64,000 nucleotides of DNA. Origin: Halobacteriales archaeon YIM A00013 (GTDB lineage: Archaea > Halobacteriota > Halobacteria > Halobacteriales > Haloarculaceae). The notes below the pieces were generated by a model that searched no databases, was not told the DNA's origin, and was given only the letters and a program-made list of their open reading frames with translations. Position 1 is the stretch's first letter; every line of letters begins with the position of its first letter. This document shows positions 8,144 through 17,599 of this stretch, in pieces. Both the position numbers and the translations under genes were made by a program. The stretch spans positions 1,550,001 through 1,614,000 of the forward strand of contig JAKCFM010000001.1 in the NCBI GenBank assembly GCA_025041195.1. Direction: 5' to 3'.

Positions 8144-9253
8144 ATGGGTCTTGAGGAGGAGATCGAGGCGATAGAGGAAGAAATAGCCAATACTCCGTAC
8201 AATAAGTCTACTGAGGCCCACATTGGCCGTTTGAAGGCGAAGTTGGCACAGAAAAAAGAGACGCTTGAGGCGCGTGGGTCCGGTGGCGGCGGCGAGGGCT
8301 ACGCCGTCGAGAAAACCGGCGACGCAACCGTTGCGCTCGTTGGCTTTCCGAGCGTTGGGAAATCGACGCTGTTGAATGCACTCACGAACGCAGAGTCCGA
8401 AATCGGGGCCTACGAATTTACCACGCTGAACGTCCATCCCGGCATGCTTGAGCACAACGGCGCGAACATTCAGCTGCTCGACGTTCCGGGGCTGATCGAA
8501 GGGGCTGCAGGCGGTCGAGGCGGCGGCAGAGAGGTGCTTTCGGTCGTTCGGACCGCTGATCTGGTGCTGTTCGTGTTGTCGGTGTTCGAGATCGAACAGT
8601 ACGCTCGGCTCCGCGAGGAGTTGTATGCAAACAAGATCCGTCTCGACACCACGCCGGCTAATATGTCGATCACGAAAAAGCACAAGGGTGGGATCAACGT
8701 CACGACGAGCGGGGACGTGGGGCTCGAAGACAAGACGATCGCGGAGGTGCTCCGTGAGCACGGCTACGTCAACGCCGACGTAACGCTGCGCGAGGAGATC
8801 ACGGTTGATGAGCTCGTGGACGGTCTGATGGACAACCGCATCTATCTTCCATCGATCGTTACCGCGAACAAGGCAGATCTCATCGACCCAGACTATCTTG
8901 ACACCGTCAACGAAGAGCTCCGAGCGCACGATCTCGATCCCGAGGAGGTTATTTTCATCAGCGCAGAGGAACAGAAGGGGCTCGACGGGCTCAAAGAGAC
9001 GATTTATGAGACGATCGGGTTGATTCGCGTCTACATGGACAAACCCGGTCGTGGTGTGGATTATGATGAGCCACTCGTGCTTCGCGAGGGCCAGACCGTC
9101 GAAGACGCCTGTCGAAAGATCGGTGGCGACTTTCTTGACCGGTTTCGATTCGCGCGCGTGTCGGGGCCGAGCGCGAAACACGACGACCAGCAGGTTGGGC
9201 TTGATCATGGGTTGAAAGACGAAGACGTTCTCCGGCTGATCGTTCGTCGATGA
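8144..9253 (+). CDS. DRG-family GTP-binding protein with TGS domain
   Basis: Developmentally regulated GTP-binding protein family member of 369 residues, a ribosome-associated GTPase conserved in archaea and eukaryotes. Order: an N-terminal coiled helix (1-45), G1 motif GFPSVGKST at 67-75, G3 DVPGL at 113-117, the glycine-rich GGRGGGRE switch region, G4 NKAD at 242-245, and a C-terminal TGS domain from about 290. A TATA-like cttttttcg lies about 27-30 nt upstream, and a GGAGGG sequence is 8 nt before the ATG. Its stop overlaps the start of the next gene (ATGA), suggesting one transcript. Confidence 0.95.
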   Translation: MGLEEEIEAIEEEIANTPYNKSTEAHIGRLKAKLAQKKETLEARGSGGGGEGYAVEKTGDATVALVGFPSVGKSTLLNALTNAESEIGAYEFTTLNVHPGMLEHNGANIQLLDVPGLIEGAAGGRGGGREVLSVVRTADLVLFVLSVFEIEQYARLREELYANKIRLDTTPANMSITKKHKGGINVTTSGDVGLEDKTIAEVLREHGYVNADVTLREEITVDELVDGLMDNRIYLPSIVTANKADLIDPDYLDTVNEELRAHDLDPEEVIFISAEEQKGLDGLKETIYETIGLIRVYMDKPGRGVDYDEPLVLREGQTVEDACRKIGGDFLDRFRFARVSGPSAKHDDQQVGLDHGLKDEDVLRLIVRR

Positions 9254-9666
9254 ACTGCTGGCGGCGGTTTGGACTGCTCTGTCTGCTGGGATTCGTTCCG
9301 TGGCTGGTGGTGAGCGGAGCCGGTGGGACGACCTACGTGTTTCCATTCGGGTTGCTTGATGGCGCTTCTTGGCGGTTACTGTTGCTCACGACGTATCTTG
9401 GCGCACTCAGTGGCGCAGTGCCCGCATTCGCGGAGTCGCTGGCGATCGGTGCGGGCTGTTTTCTGCTGGCGCTCGTCAGTGCGTTCGCCGGTTGTCTGGG
9501 AGCTTCGACCGATCGGCTCACCGGCGGCTTGCTCGTGCTCGCTGCGCTCTCACAGCTCGGCCTGCTCGTCGGCGTTGGTGGACGACTCCACGCGACGGCA
9601 ATTCCTGTTGGTGTGTTGCTGGTTGGTTTCGGTGGCGTCGTGCTATTTCGAAGCGCAACGGTGTGA
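9250..9666 (+). CDS. Small membrane protein coupled to the DRG gene (possibly TIGR04206)
   Basis: A 138-residue protein with about four hydrophobic helices and no soluble domain. The start ATG overlaps the DRG stop by four bases, so it is translationally coupled. The layout LLGFVPWLVV near the N-terminus, a middle GGLLVLAALSQLGLLVGVG and a final VPVGVLL-like segment (IPVGVLLVGFGG) resembles the haloarchaeal family TIGR04206 as I remember it; that match is from memory. Function unknown. Confidence 0.75.
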   Translation: MNCWRRFGLLCLLGFVPWLVVSGAGGTTYVFPFGLLDGASWRLLLLTTYLGALSGAVPAFAESLAIGAGCFLLALVSAFAGCLGASTDRLTGGLLVLAALSQLGLLVGVGGRLHATAIPVGVLLVGFGGVVLFRSATV

Positions 9667-9923
9667 CCGTGGATCGAGTCGTGGGAGGGTGTCAGGACGT
9701 TTTCGAGAACAAGATGGTGATGGGCTCCAGATTTCGATGCCGGCTTTGCTGGTGGCGCAACTGTAATCCATGCTATGTTCACGCCCACCAATCAACGAAA
9801 ATCTTGCTCTAATACCCATACCGAACCAGTCACCCACACACACTCGTACGTCCGACAACCTCCTAATTAAGTAATCAGATTAATTCAATTATATTTAAAT
9901 AATACATAATTCATTGTTATGTC

Positions 9924-11738
9924 GTGTCTGGCAATAATTGTCGGAAGGGCGACGCACAGAACGGAGCAGACGAGCTGTCGATCCCTCGGAGAACGGTGTT
10001 GCAAACGCTCGGCGCGGGCGTCGTTGGCGCAGGGCTGGTTCCACTCGGCGCTGGCCAATCCACAGAAACGTGTGCTGTTGGACCGTTCGAGGGAACCTAC
10101 TCCGGCGCGACGGTCACGCTGTCTGATCTTTCTGGCTCCCAAACGCGGACGAAATCGTCCGGTCAAACGCCAAGCACCCGACCGCTCCACCCGACTGGTG
10201 GCAAAACGGCGTCCACTCGGGGACTCAACCCGTCCGACAGCGCCCAGCAGCTGCACGGGGGGAGCTGGTGGCCCGACGGCGAGCTCGAAATCCACACTGA
10301 GTACAACGGCGTCAACGCCGAAGCAACGCGTGGTGGGGTGCCTTCGGACTCGCAGATTGCCACTGGACTGTCGGAGCACGTCCACGCGCTGAACCAGCAG
10401 ATCGCAGTCTTCGATAAGGACTCTGGCGAGCGAATCGTCCAGATACCACTCGAAGCCCTCTGGGAGGAGGTACTCCCAGAACCGGATGACGGCTTCGTCT
10501 ACGGCTATCCGTTCGTGTTCGATCCGCGAGCGCGCTACGACCGACGACGCCATCGCTACGTGCTTGCGGCCGTCCAGTACCAGCCAGGAATCACGGAGGA
10601 CGGCGAAATCATCGACCGAGAACGGCTCGAAGAACAGGCTGAGGACGATGAGGAGGAATCAATCGGCACGCTGGCGAGACCGCCAAAGGGGTATTTCGTG
10701 GTCGCCGCCTCCGCCACACCGGATCCGACCGGCCGCTGGCACGTCTACCGAGTCCCGCCGGAGGATGCGAACGGTCCTGACAACCGCGGACTCGTGGATT
10801 ACCCGACGCTTGGGTTGGATCGGGATGCAATCTATCTCACGCAGAACTTCTTCCCCGGTGACGCAAGCGGCGTCCGGGTTTCGATGGTCGCACTGAACAA
10901 AGAACAGCTCTACCGTGGGAAACCGGTAACCGGCCACCAGTTCGACGACCTGGGCCATCCCGACAGCGGGTCGCTGGATTTCACCGTGCAGCCGGCGTTC
11001 CAGCCATACAGCGGTGGCCGCCACGGAACGTACTACCTGATCAACAACCGATTCCCCACGACAGAACAAACCGCCCCGGCGAACCAGCTCACGCTCTGGA
11101 AACTGACCGATCCGCTCGGTGACCCATCACTGCGCTGTTTCAGCGTGGACGTTCCAGCGTACACCACCCCACCAGCAGCGCGCCAACCCGGTTCAGACCG
11201 GCGGGTAGACGCAGTTGGACGCCGGCTGATGAACGCAGATTTCAACCCACTGACGAACAGCCTGTGGACCGCGCACGCGACAGCAACCGACTGGAACGAT
11301 GACGGCACTGCGGTCGCAGCGATCCGCTGGTACGAAATCGATGTCGAATCGAACAACGTCCGCCAGACCGGCCTGTTCGGAAGCCCGGATCAGTCGTTCT
11401 TTATGCCGACGATCGGCACGCATGGACGCAGCACGATGCTCGTCTACAACGTCTCCGGACCGGAAACGTACCCACGAATGGACGTCGCCGGACGGAAACG
11501 GTGGTCGCCAGAGAATCAGCTGTCCGATTCGGCCACCGTTCAACAGGGCAGCTCTCCGTACGATTATGGCGGGGGAGAGACGATGCGGTGGGGCGATTAC
11601 AACGGTATTTCAGTGGATCCGATTTCGAGGACCTTCTGGACCGTCAGCCAGTACTCACCCGACGTGGATATCCCACCGGAAAACGATGCGCGCGACCCGT
11701 ACCATACGCGGATTGCCAACGTTTCATTCGAGCACTGA
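9924..11738 (+). CDS. Tat-exported protein of unknown function, propeller-like
   Basis: A 604-residue protein starting at GTG 9924, with a twin-arginine signal (SIPRRTVLQTLGAGVVGAG), so it is exported folded. No lipobox is seen after the signal. The mature protein has repeated short segments typical of extracellular beta-propellers, such as FDPRARYDRRRHRYVLAA, a DPTGRWHVYRV segment, and DYPTLGLDRDAIYLTQNFF, ending with MRWGDYNGISVDPISRTFW. These suggest a surface or secreted protein, but I cannot name an enzyme activity. Upstream is an AT-rich stretch (9864-9920) with tttaaataata about 27 nt before the GTG, supporting this start over an out-of-frame ATG at 9919. Confidence 0.8.
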   Translation: MSGNNCRKGDAQNGADELSIPRRTVLQTLGAGVVGAGLVPLGAGQSTETCAVGPFEGTYSGATVTLSDLSGSQTRTKSSGQTPSTRPLHPTGGKTASTRGLNPSDSAQQLHGGSWWPDGELEIHTEYNGVNAEATRGGVPSDSQIATGLSEHVHALNQQIAVFDKDSGERIVQIPLEALWEEVLPEPDDGFVYGYPFVFDPRARYDRRRHRYVLAAVQYQPGITEDGEIIDRERLEEQAEDDEEESIGTLARPPKGYFVVAASATPDPTGRWHVYRVPPEDANGPDNRGLVDYPTLGLDRDAIYLTQNFFPGDASGVRVSMVALNKEQLYRGKPVTGHQFDDLGHPDSGSLDFTVQPAFQPYSGGRHGTYYLINNRFPTTEQTAPANQLTLWKLTDPLGDPSLRCFSVDVPAYTTPPAARQPGSDRRVDAVGRRLMNADFNPLTNSLWTAHATATDWNDDGTAVAAIRWYEIDVESNNVRQTGLFGSPDQSFFMPTIGTHGRSTMLVYNVSGPETYPRMDVAGRKRWSPENQLSDSATVQQGSSPYDYGGGETMRWGDYNGISVDPISRTFWTVSQYSPDVDIPPENDARDPYHTRIANVSFEH

Positions 11739-11800
11739 CGGTCATCGGTGAGAACGACTCCGTCAGTCCATTTTTGGTGACCCACACCCTGAGTGGGGCT

Positions 11801-12553
11801 ATGGCGGACGAACTCGATCACGTGATGATGCGCGTATCGGATCTCGACCAATCGCTTGCGTGGTACCAGACACACCTCGGCTATGAGGAAACGGGCCGCT
11901 GGGAGGCCGATACGTTCACCAACGTCTTTCTCGCGCCACCGGATCGCGCTGACGACGAAGCACAGCTTGAGCTGACCTACAACCACGATGGGCGCTCCTA
12001 CGAGTTCGGTGACGCCTGGGGACACATCGCCGTCCGCGTTGATGACGTGTACGACGCCTACGAGCAGCTGCTGAATGGTGGCGTTGAGGACTACCGCGAC
12101 CCAGATTCGTGTGGGGGCCAGTACGCGTTCGTGAAAGACCCCGACGGCCACGAAATCGAGCTGGTTGAGCGAGAGAACGGCGCACGCTGGGGACTCGACC
12201 ACACGATGATCCGCGTCGAAGATGGCGACGCAGCGATTGGCTGGTTCGCACGCAAGCTGGACTACGAACTCGTTCGACGCTCCGAACTCGACACGTTCGC
12301 GCTGTATTTCATATCCCCGGCCGACAGCCCAACCGCGATGTCAGTCGAGCTGACTGTCAACTACGACGACCGCAGCTACTCCATTGGCGACGCCTGGGGC
12401 CACCTGGCAGTGAAAACGGACGATCTCGACGACGAATGGGAACGGCTGCTCGAACGCGACGCACTGGACTACCGCGATCCAGAAAGCTGTGACAACCGAT
12501 ACGCGTTCACGAAAACGAACGAGGGTCACGAAATTGAGATAGTGACGCCCTGA
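11801..12553 (+). CDS. Tandem glyoxalase/VOC-domain protein
   Basis: A 250-residue protein made of two glyoxalase I-like (VOC) domains in tandem. Domain 1 starts at LDHVMMRVSDLDQSLAWY and ends near KDPDGHEIELVER; domain 2 repeats this with LDHTMIRVEDGDAAIGWF to NEGHEIEIVTP. The histidine and glutamate metal ligands of lactoylglutathione lyase are present in both halves. Haloarchaea mostly lack glutathione, so the thiol cofactor is uncertain. The frame is open further upstream, but ATG 11801 starts the first domain and has a TATA-like tttttgg about 28 nt before it. Convergent with the HAD gene four bases downstream. Confidence 0.88.
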   Translation: MADELDHVMMRVSDLDQSLAWYQTHLGYEETGRWEADTFTNVFLAPPDRADDEAQLELTYNHDGRSYEFGDAWGHIAVRVDDVYDAYEQLLNGGVEDYRDPDSCGGQYAFVKDPDGHEIELVERENGARWGLDHTMIRVEDGDAAIGWFARKLDYELVRRSELDTFALYFISPADSPTAMSVELTVNYDDRSYSIGDAWGHLAVKTDDLDDEWERLLERDALDYRDPESCDNRYAFTKTNEGHEIEIVTP

Positions 12554-12557
12554 GACA

Positions 12558-13778
12558 TTACTCCAGCCCGGCGATCCGATTGAGCGCGTACACTATTCTG
12601 AGCATCGATGCGCTGTCGTTTCGTTCGAAAACGAGACCATCAGTGTCGAGAACGTGTTCTGAGACCACACGCGAGGCATGCTCGGGCGCAGCCCCAATAC
12701 CGTAGTCGTTCTCTGCCAACCACTCCATCACCCGCAGATCGGTTTTCGAATCACCCATCGCGAGCGCGAACGGCGAAGACAACCCAAGCACGTCGAAGGC
12801 AGTTTCCACGCCCGCTGGCTTGTTCAGTTCGAGACTCCCGAGCTCAGCTGCATCACCACGGTAGTAGGCCACGTCGAGCCGATCAAGCACGGAAGCAACC
12901 GCGGACGGAATCGATGGCGACTCTTCGGGAAGACCGCCGTTTCGCTCCAGAACTCCCCTGATTTCGGGATCTGCGTCCGCGTAATACGTTCGCACCATCG
13001 ATTCGGTTGCCCCATCGACGGCCTCGGCGAGCAGAGACAACAGATGGCCAATTGCGGCGTCGATCACCGACACTGCATCGTCGCTCCCCGTCTGGAAATT
13101 CGGCTTGAGCGTGACGTTGAACTCGTTACCCTGGAGGTGACAGCCCCGCCGAATCGACTCCGGTGCCGACGAGAGCACTCGCGAACGCACGGCATCGAAC
13201 ACGTCCCTGATTTCGTCATCGAGCTGTTCATACAGCAGCATTTTCGTCTGCTCGCCGTGACCGGGCGTGAAGACGCCGTTGCCAGCCTCATACACGATCG
13301 AGAGTCGTCCGGAGTGGACGATCTCGTTGCCGAGTCCCTGCGTGATGAAGCCCTTGACGTTTTCGAGCGTCTGGCCGGTGCAAATGACGATTGGGATCCC
13401 GTCTTCAAGCAGCTGTGTGAGGAGATACAGCGTCTCTCTCGGGATTTCATTGTCTGTTTGGCCGGCAGAGCGTAGGGTTTCATCCACGTCAAGCACGAGG
13501 ACGTTGACGGCGCGTCCGTATTTGGAGTAGAGATCGAGCGCGGTGAACGCCTGTTCTCGTGAGGCATACGCCCCGATGTCGGCGAACGTCTCCCCGGAAG
13601 TGAACGTCGACCGTATCGAATGCCGATTTTGATCGAGCTCGTCGTTGATCTCAGACCAGAGTTCGAGCGCCACGCGTGATCCAAGCGCGGGAAACAGATC
13701 GACCAGCGTCTGGTACTCCTGGAGCGTCTCCGTGTCGAATTCGTCGTATAGCTGATAGAGGGTGTCGTAGCGATCCAT
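12558..13778 (-). CDS. HAD-superfamily hydrolase, cotranscribed with trmB
   Basis: A 406-residue protein with HAD motif I DVDETL (Asp97, Asp99), a threonine motif II in ICTGQT, and the late motif GDSKTD holding metal-binding aspartates, followed by a C2-type cap region between. About 90 residues precede the HAD fold and are rich in acidic helices. The late motif order resembles Cof/phosphosugar phosphatases, so a sugar-phosphate substrate is plausible. It begins three bases after the trmB stop, on the same strand, and so is almost certainly in one operon with the sugar regulator. The substrate is not determined. Confidence 0.85.
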   Translation of the reverse strand: MDRYDTLYQLYDEFDTETLQEYQTLVDLFPALGSRVALELWSEINDELDQNRHSIRSTFTSGETFADIGAYASREQAFTALDLYSKYGRAVNVLVLDVDETLRSAGQTDNEIPRETLYLLTQLLEDGIPIVICTGQTLENVKGFITQGLGNEIVHSGRLSIVYEAGNGVFTPGHGEQTKMLLYEQLDDEIRDVFDAVRSRVLSSAPESIRRGCHLQGNEFNVTLKPNFQTGSDDAVSVIDAAIGHLLSLLAEAVDGATESMVRTYYADADPEIRGVLERNGGLPEESPSIPSAVASVLDRLDVAYYRGDAAELGSLELNKPAGVETAFDVLGLSSPFALAMGDSKTDLRVMEWLAENDYGIGAAPEHASRVVSEHVLDTDGLVFERNDSASMLRIVYALNRIAGLE

Positions 13779-13781
13779 GGG

Positions 13782-14831
13782 CTAGTCTTCGATGGGGGTT
13801 GTGTCAATGTGAATTTCGTGGGCTTCTATGTCCTCAAGGGCAGCAACCCGGCCACCGATTGTGACATCACCGTCGTCGGTTTCGATCGTGACGGTGGCGA
13901 GCTCACCCGTCGGTTCGACGGCCGAATCGACCACGACCCCCGAAACGGTGCGGCGACGGCCACTCTGTACGTCCCGACCGACGACGTGTGCATAGCAGGT
14001 CCGATCCATGGCCGCAAGCTCTCTGACACACCGACGGATCGAGGCGTATCGCCGGGGGAACGACCGAGCCTGGTCATCCTCCATGATCGGCTCGGCTGTC
14101 GTCCACAGCACCGTATTGAAAAACCCGGAGACGAGAAAGCCCAGCGCAGAGCGGTTGAAGATGACGCCATAATGTTCCGTATCGCTGGTGAGCGCACTCT
14201 GGGTTGCATACACGGACCGACTCCCGTCGGCGACGGCCATCACCGGCGTCGTGATGCCACGACGCGCACGGGCAACGGTTGCGACCGTCGAATAGTCGAA
14301 CGCTGAAGCCGGCACTGCCTCGGCGGCCGGCGTGACGATCAACTCGATGGTAACGCCGTTTTCTCGGGCCGTCTTCAGCAGCCCCTCGAACCGATCGAGC
14401 AACGACGGCGTCAGCGAAAGGACAATTTCGTACTCTGCGCTTTCGATGACGGATTCGAGATATCTGAGAATGCTTGGCCGAGATTTCACCAGTGAGACGG
14501 CCTCAGTGTCGCGCGACGGTGTCGTGTATCGATCAGAGAGTCCGGCAATCATCTCATCGAGTGAGGTCTGTATCGTCGGAAACACCTCTTCGGGATCGAG
14601 CGCGACAACGCGCATTGGCCGAGATTCACGCAATTCGACCATTCCACGGTCGCTGAGCTTTCTGACAGTGTCGTAAACGCGCGGCTGTGGAATGTCCGTG
14701 TGATCGGCGATCTCACTCGCCGTTAGCTGTCCGTGGTCCAGAACGGCGAGATACGCCTCGATCTCGTACTCTCCGAAATCAAAGCGGTCCCCAACCCGCT
14801 CCATCCGGTGACGTAGATCATCAGAGTCCAT
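13782..14831 (-). CDS. trmB: TrmB-family sugar-sensing transcriptional regulator
   Basis: About 349 residues from ATG 14831. The N-terminal winged helix (YEIEAYLAVLDHGQLTAS, then DIPQPRVYDTVRKL as recognition helix) is the TrmB DNA-binding domain; the C-terminal half (ESAEYEIVLSLTPSLLDRF onward) matches the TrmB effector domain that binds sugars. Haloarchaeal TrmB controls gluconeogenesis and sugar catabolism through TACT-N7-8-GAGTA sites. A TTG nine codons upstream is a poorer start. The TATA region (tttactaa, 14863-14870) overlaps a TrmB-like palindrome, suggesting autoregulation. KDG kinase is divergent from it. Confidence 0.9.
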   Translation of the reverse strand: MDSDDLRHRMERVGDRFDFGEYEIEAYLAVLDHGQLTASEIADHTDIPQPRVYDTVRKLSDRGMVELRESRPMRVVALDPEEVFPTIQTSLDEMIAGLSDRYTTPSRDTEAVSLVKSRPSILRYLESVIESAEYEIVLSLTPSLLDRFEGLLKTARENGVTIELIVTPAAEAVPASAFDYSTVATVARARRGITTPVMAVADGSRSVYATQSALTSDTEHYGVIFNRSALGFLVSGFFNTVLWTTAEPIMEDDQARSFPRRYASIRRCVRELAAMDRTCYAHVVGRDVQSGRRRTVSGVVVDSAVEPTGELATVTIETDDGDVTIGGRVAALEDIEAHEIHIDTTPIED

Positions 14832-14864
14832 TGCTCGCCCTTTTCGTCCCCTGGCCAAAATGTT

Positions 14865-14881
14865 TACTAATCAACGAAGTA
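14865..14881. promoter_or_regulatory. TrmB-like operator 1 on the trmB promoter
   Basis: TACT at 14865-14868, eight bases, then AAGTA at 14877-14881. The outer halves form an inverted repeat (TACT/AGTA), close to the published Halobacterium TrmB consensus TACT-N7-8-GAGTA with one mismatch. It overlaps the TATA box of trmB, a position that would allow autorepression. Confidence 0.5.
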
Positions 14882-14985
14882 ATTTTTCGGGTCGAAGCCC
14901 ATCACAATGAGAACGGTTCTGAATACTCGTTCCGACGCCAGGGGTATCATCCTGTCGGCCTGGCGATCAGGAAATCCAAACTATT

Positions 14986-15001
14986 TACTTGTGTTTGAGT
15001 G
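14986..15001. promoter_or_regulatory. TrmB-like operator 2 on the KDG kinase promoter
   Basis: TACT at 14986-14989, seven bases, then GAGTG at 14997-15001, one base from the TACT-N7-8-GAGTA consensus. It overlaps the end of the TATA-like ctattta of the KDG kinase promoter (14981-14987), about 26-40 nt before the start codon. Confidence 0.55.
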
Positions 15002-15026
15002 GTAGCTTTTCCAAGATCGACGGACG

Positions 15027-15986
15027 ATGCACACCAACAGAGACGTGCTAACGCTGGGAGAAACGATGGTGATGATGAACCCGCACGAATCCGGCCCACT
15101 GCGCCACATTATGGATTTCCGAAAGCGGATCGGGGGTGCGGAGAGTAACGTGGCGACCGGGATTGCGCGCCTGGGTCATAGCGTGTCCTGGATCAGTCGC
15201 CTTGGCGACGATCCGCTGGGGCGCTACGTCAGGGATACGATTCGCGGTTCGGGGGTGGATACGCGGTACGTCCAGTTCGATGCGGACGCACCCACCGGGT
15301 TGATGTTCAAAGAGCGACGTGAGCTGCGCGAGAGCAGCGTCTACTACTATCGGGACGGGTCGGCGGCCAGTCGGATGGGCCCTGAAATTGTGCCCGATGA
15401 GGCGCTTGCTGGAACGGAGTATCTTCATCTCTCTGGAATCACGCCCGCACTGAGTGACAGCTGTGCAACGCTCATCGACGACGTGATTGACCGGGCAAAC
15501 GACCACGATGTGACAATTTCGTTCGATCCGAACCTCAGATTCAAGCTCTGGGAGCCAGCAAAAATGCGACGAACGTTGCTTCCAATGATTGAGCGCTGTG
15601 ACATCCTGTTGCCGGGGATCGAAGAGGCCACGACGCTGATCGAGATGACAGAGCCGGCAGCCATTGCTGAAGAGTTTCTCGCAATGGGACCGACGGAGGT
15701 GATCGTCAAATGCGGCGAAGATGGCGCATACGTTGGGACGGAATCGGTCGGCGAGCATCTCGATGGCTACACGGTCGAGCGAGTGGTCGATCCGGTTGGC
15801 GCTGGAGATGGGTTTGCTGCTGGCTATCTTTCCGGGCACCTCGACGGCCTCGATCCGGTCGCAGCCACTGACCGCGCGAACGCAGTCGGTGCGCTTGCCA
15901 CCACCGTGACCGGCGATGTCGAAGGGTTGCCGACTCGCGACGAGCTCAGCCAGTTCATCGACGGCGAGCCCGTCGACTATCGCTAG
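15027..15986 (+). CDS. kdgK: 2-keto-3-deoxygluconate kinase (PfkB family)
   Basis: A 319-residue sugar kinase of the PfkB/ribokinase family. Signature 1 is around KRIGGAESNVATGIARLG, and the catalytic signature 2 is DPVGAGDGFAAGY with the base aspartate of GAGD. The best match is KDG kinase of the semi-phosphorylative Entner-Doudoroff pathway, which phosphorylates 2-keto-3-deoxygluconate; a fructokinase-like role cannot be fully excluded. Placement next to TrmB and a TrmB-like operator supports a role in sugar breakdown. Its stop TAG interlocks with the stop of the convergent hyuB at 15983-15986. Confidence 0.88.
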   Translation: MHTNRDVLTLGETMVMMNPHESGPLRHIMDFRKRIGGAESNVATGIARLGHSVSWISRLGDDPLGRYVRDTIRGSGVDTRYVQFDADAPTGLMFKERRELRESSVYYYRDGSAASRMGPEIVPDEALAGTEYLHLSGITPALSDSCATLIDDVIDRANDHDVTISFDPNLRFKLWEPAKMRRTLLPMIERCDILLPGIEEATTLIEMTEPAAIAEEFLAMGPTEVIVKCGEDGAYVGTESVGEHLDGYTVERVVDPVGAGDGFAAGYLSGHLDGLDPVAATDRANAVGALATTVTGDVEGLPTRDELSQFIDGEPVDYR

Positions 15987-17599
15987 TCGGTTCGTTTTTC
16001 GTTGGCGAGATCCGTGGCGATCGCATCGGGATCGCGATCGGCCAGCGAGCCGTAGCCACCACCGCCGGGTGTCAGTACTGAGATCGTCGCCCCGCGTTTC
16101 AGCTCCCGCGTCGTCTTCGCCGGGGCGGCCTCACCGTCGATCAGATTCTCGCCGGTCGCCCCCGGCTCGCCGCCCGCTCGACCCTGTGGCTTGCGACGGC
16201 GTCGCTCCGTGAGCAACGAGACCGTCGCAGACTCCGCAAGCGTCAGCGTCCGCTCGATACCGAGCCCACCACGGAACGCACCCGCACCGCCACTGTCATC
16301 CCGGAGCCGATAGCGCTCGACATGAATTGGATATTCGAGTTCGAGCGCCTCGATCGGCGTGTTTCTGGTGTTCGTCATCCCAACCTGTACCCCGTCAATG
16401 CCGTCATCATCCGGACGGGCGCCCATTCCGCCGCCGATCGTTTCGTAGTAGGTGAACGAATCGTCACGCGCACCGATCGTGATGTTGTTCATCGTTCCCT
16501 GGCTCTGGGCCGGGACGGCCTCGGGAATCACCCCGGCAAACGCATCGAACACCACGTCGGTGATCCGCTGGCTCGTTTCAACGTTGCCACCGGCGACCGC
16601 CGACGGAGACGACGGATTGAGCAGCGAGTCCGTCGGAATTGTAACGGTGATGGGCGCAAAGCAGCCGTGATTCGGTGGGATTTCCGGATCGCAAAGCGCG
16701 CGGACGACGAAATAAACCGCACTCTGACAGACGGCCGCCGGTGCGTTGACGTTGCCAGCGACGGATGGAGCCGTCCCCTCGAAATCAACCGTCAGCGACG
16801 CTTCTTCGATCGTCACCGTTGCGGTGATCGGGATCTCCCTTTCGGTGCGGCCATCGCCTTCAAGCCAGTCGGTGGCGGTATGACTGCCGTCTGCCATCGC
16901 ATCGATGGCATCGGCCATGCGAGCCCGTGAGTACTCGATCACGGCGTCGAAGCCACTCAGGAGTCGGTCAGTAGTGTACGTTGTTTGGAGCTCGTCGACC
17001 CGATCCTGCGCCCGGTCGATCGCACCGAGCTGTGCCCTGAGATCGGCGTTTCGTTCCGTTGGGTTCCTGACGTTCGCCAACAGGAGCTTGAGCACTCCCG
17101 TGTCGATCTCACCGTCGCGACGAAGCGTCACTGGCGGGATCCGGACGCCTTCGCCGTAGATCTCCTGGGTCCCGGTCGGCATACTGCCAGGTGTCGATCC
17201 ACCGATGTCGGCGTGATGCGCGCGAACGCCAGCGTAGCCGATGATCGTCTCAGCATCGTCGGTCAGTGGCCCAACGAGCGTGAGATCCGGCAGATGTGAA
17301 CCGCCGCCGTCGTACGGATCGTTGCTGATGACGACCGAATCGGGTTCGATGCCGAACTCGATCGCTGCACGAACCGACGCTGGCAGTGCACCGAGATGAA
17401 CGGGAATGTGTTCGGCCTGGGCGACGAGACGGCCATCGGCATCGAACAGCGCAGTCGAACAGTCACGGCGTTCTTTGATGTTTGCTGAGTAGGCACTCCG
17501 GACGAGTACGCTCCCCATCTCTTCGGCAACCGATTCGAGTTGGTTACGGACGATTTCGAGCGTCGCTGCGTCTAGCGTGGTGGTGGTGGATGCGGTCAT
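15983..17599 (-). CDS. hyuB: Hydantoinase/oxoprolinase subunit B
   Basis: A 538-residue protein of the HyuB (PF02538) family, which pairs with HyuA to hydrolyse 5-membered cyclic amides such as hydantoins or 5-oxoproline, some forms with ATP. The N-terminal ATLEIVRNQLESVAEEMG and the SAYSANIKERRDCSTALFD segment are family signatures, as is ISNDPYDGGGSHLPD; the C-terminal GGGGYGSLADRDP segment closes the protein. The start overlaps the hyuA stop by four bases, so the two are coupled. The actual substrate is not determined by sequence; acetone carboxylase-like relatives also exist. Confidence 0.92.
   Translation of the reverse strand: MTASTTTTLDAATLEIVRNQLESVAEEMGSVLVRSAYSANIKERRDCSTALFDADGRLVAQAEHIPVHLGALPASVRAAIEFGIEPDSVVISNDPYDGGGSHLPDLTLVGPLTDDAETIIGYAGVRAHHADIGGSTPGSMPTGTQEIYGEGVRIPPVTLRRDGEIDTGVLKLLLANVRNPTERNADLRAQLGAIDRAQDRVDELQTTYTTDRLLSGFDAVIEYSRARMADAIDAMADGSHTATDWLEGDGRTEREIPITATVTIEEASLTVDFEGTAPSVAGNVNAPAAVCQSAVYFVVRALCDPEIPPNHGCFAPITVTIPTDSLLNPSSPSAVAGGNVETSQRITDVVFDAFAGVIPEAVPAQSQGTMNNITIGARDDSFTYYETIGGGMGARPDDDGIDGVQVGMTNTRNTPIEALELEYPIHVERYRLRDDSGGAGAFRGGLGIERTLTLAESATVSLLTERRRRKPQGRAGGEPGATGENLIDGEAAPAKTTRELKRGATISVLTPGGGGYGSLADRDPDAIATDLANEKRTD

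Noticed and set aside
9864-9920. An AT-rich stretch considered as an insertion scar or origin element.
   Set aside because: It holds the TATA of the exported protein and lacks terminal repeats, target duplications or origin-box motifs.
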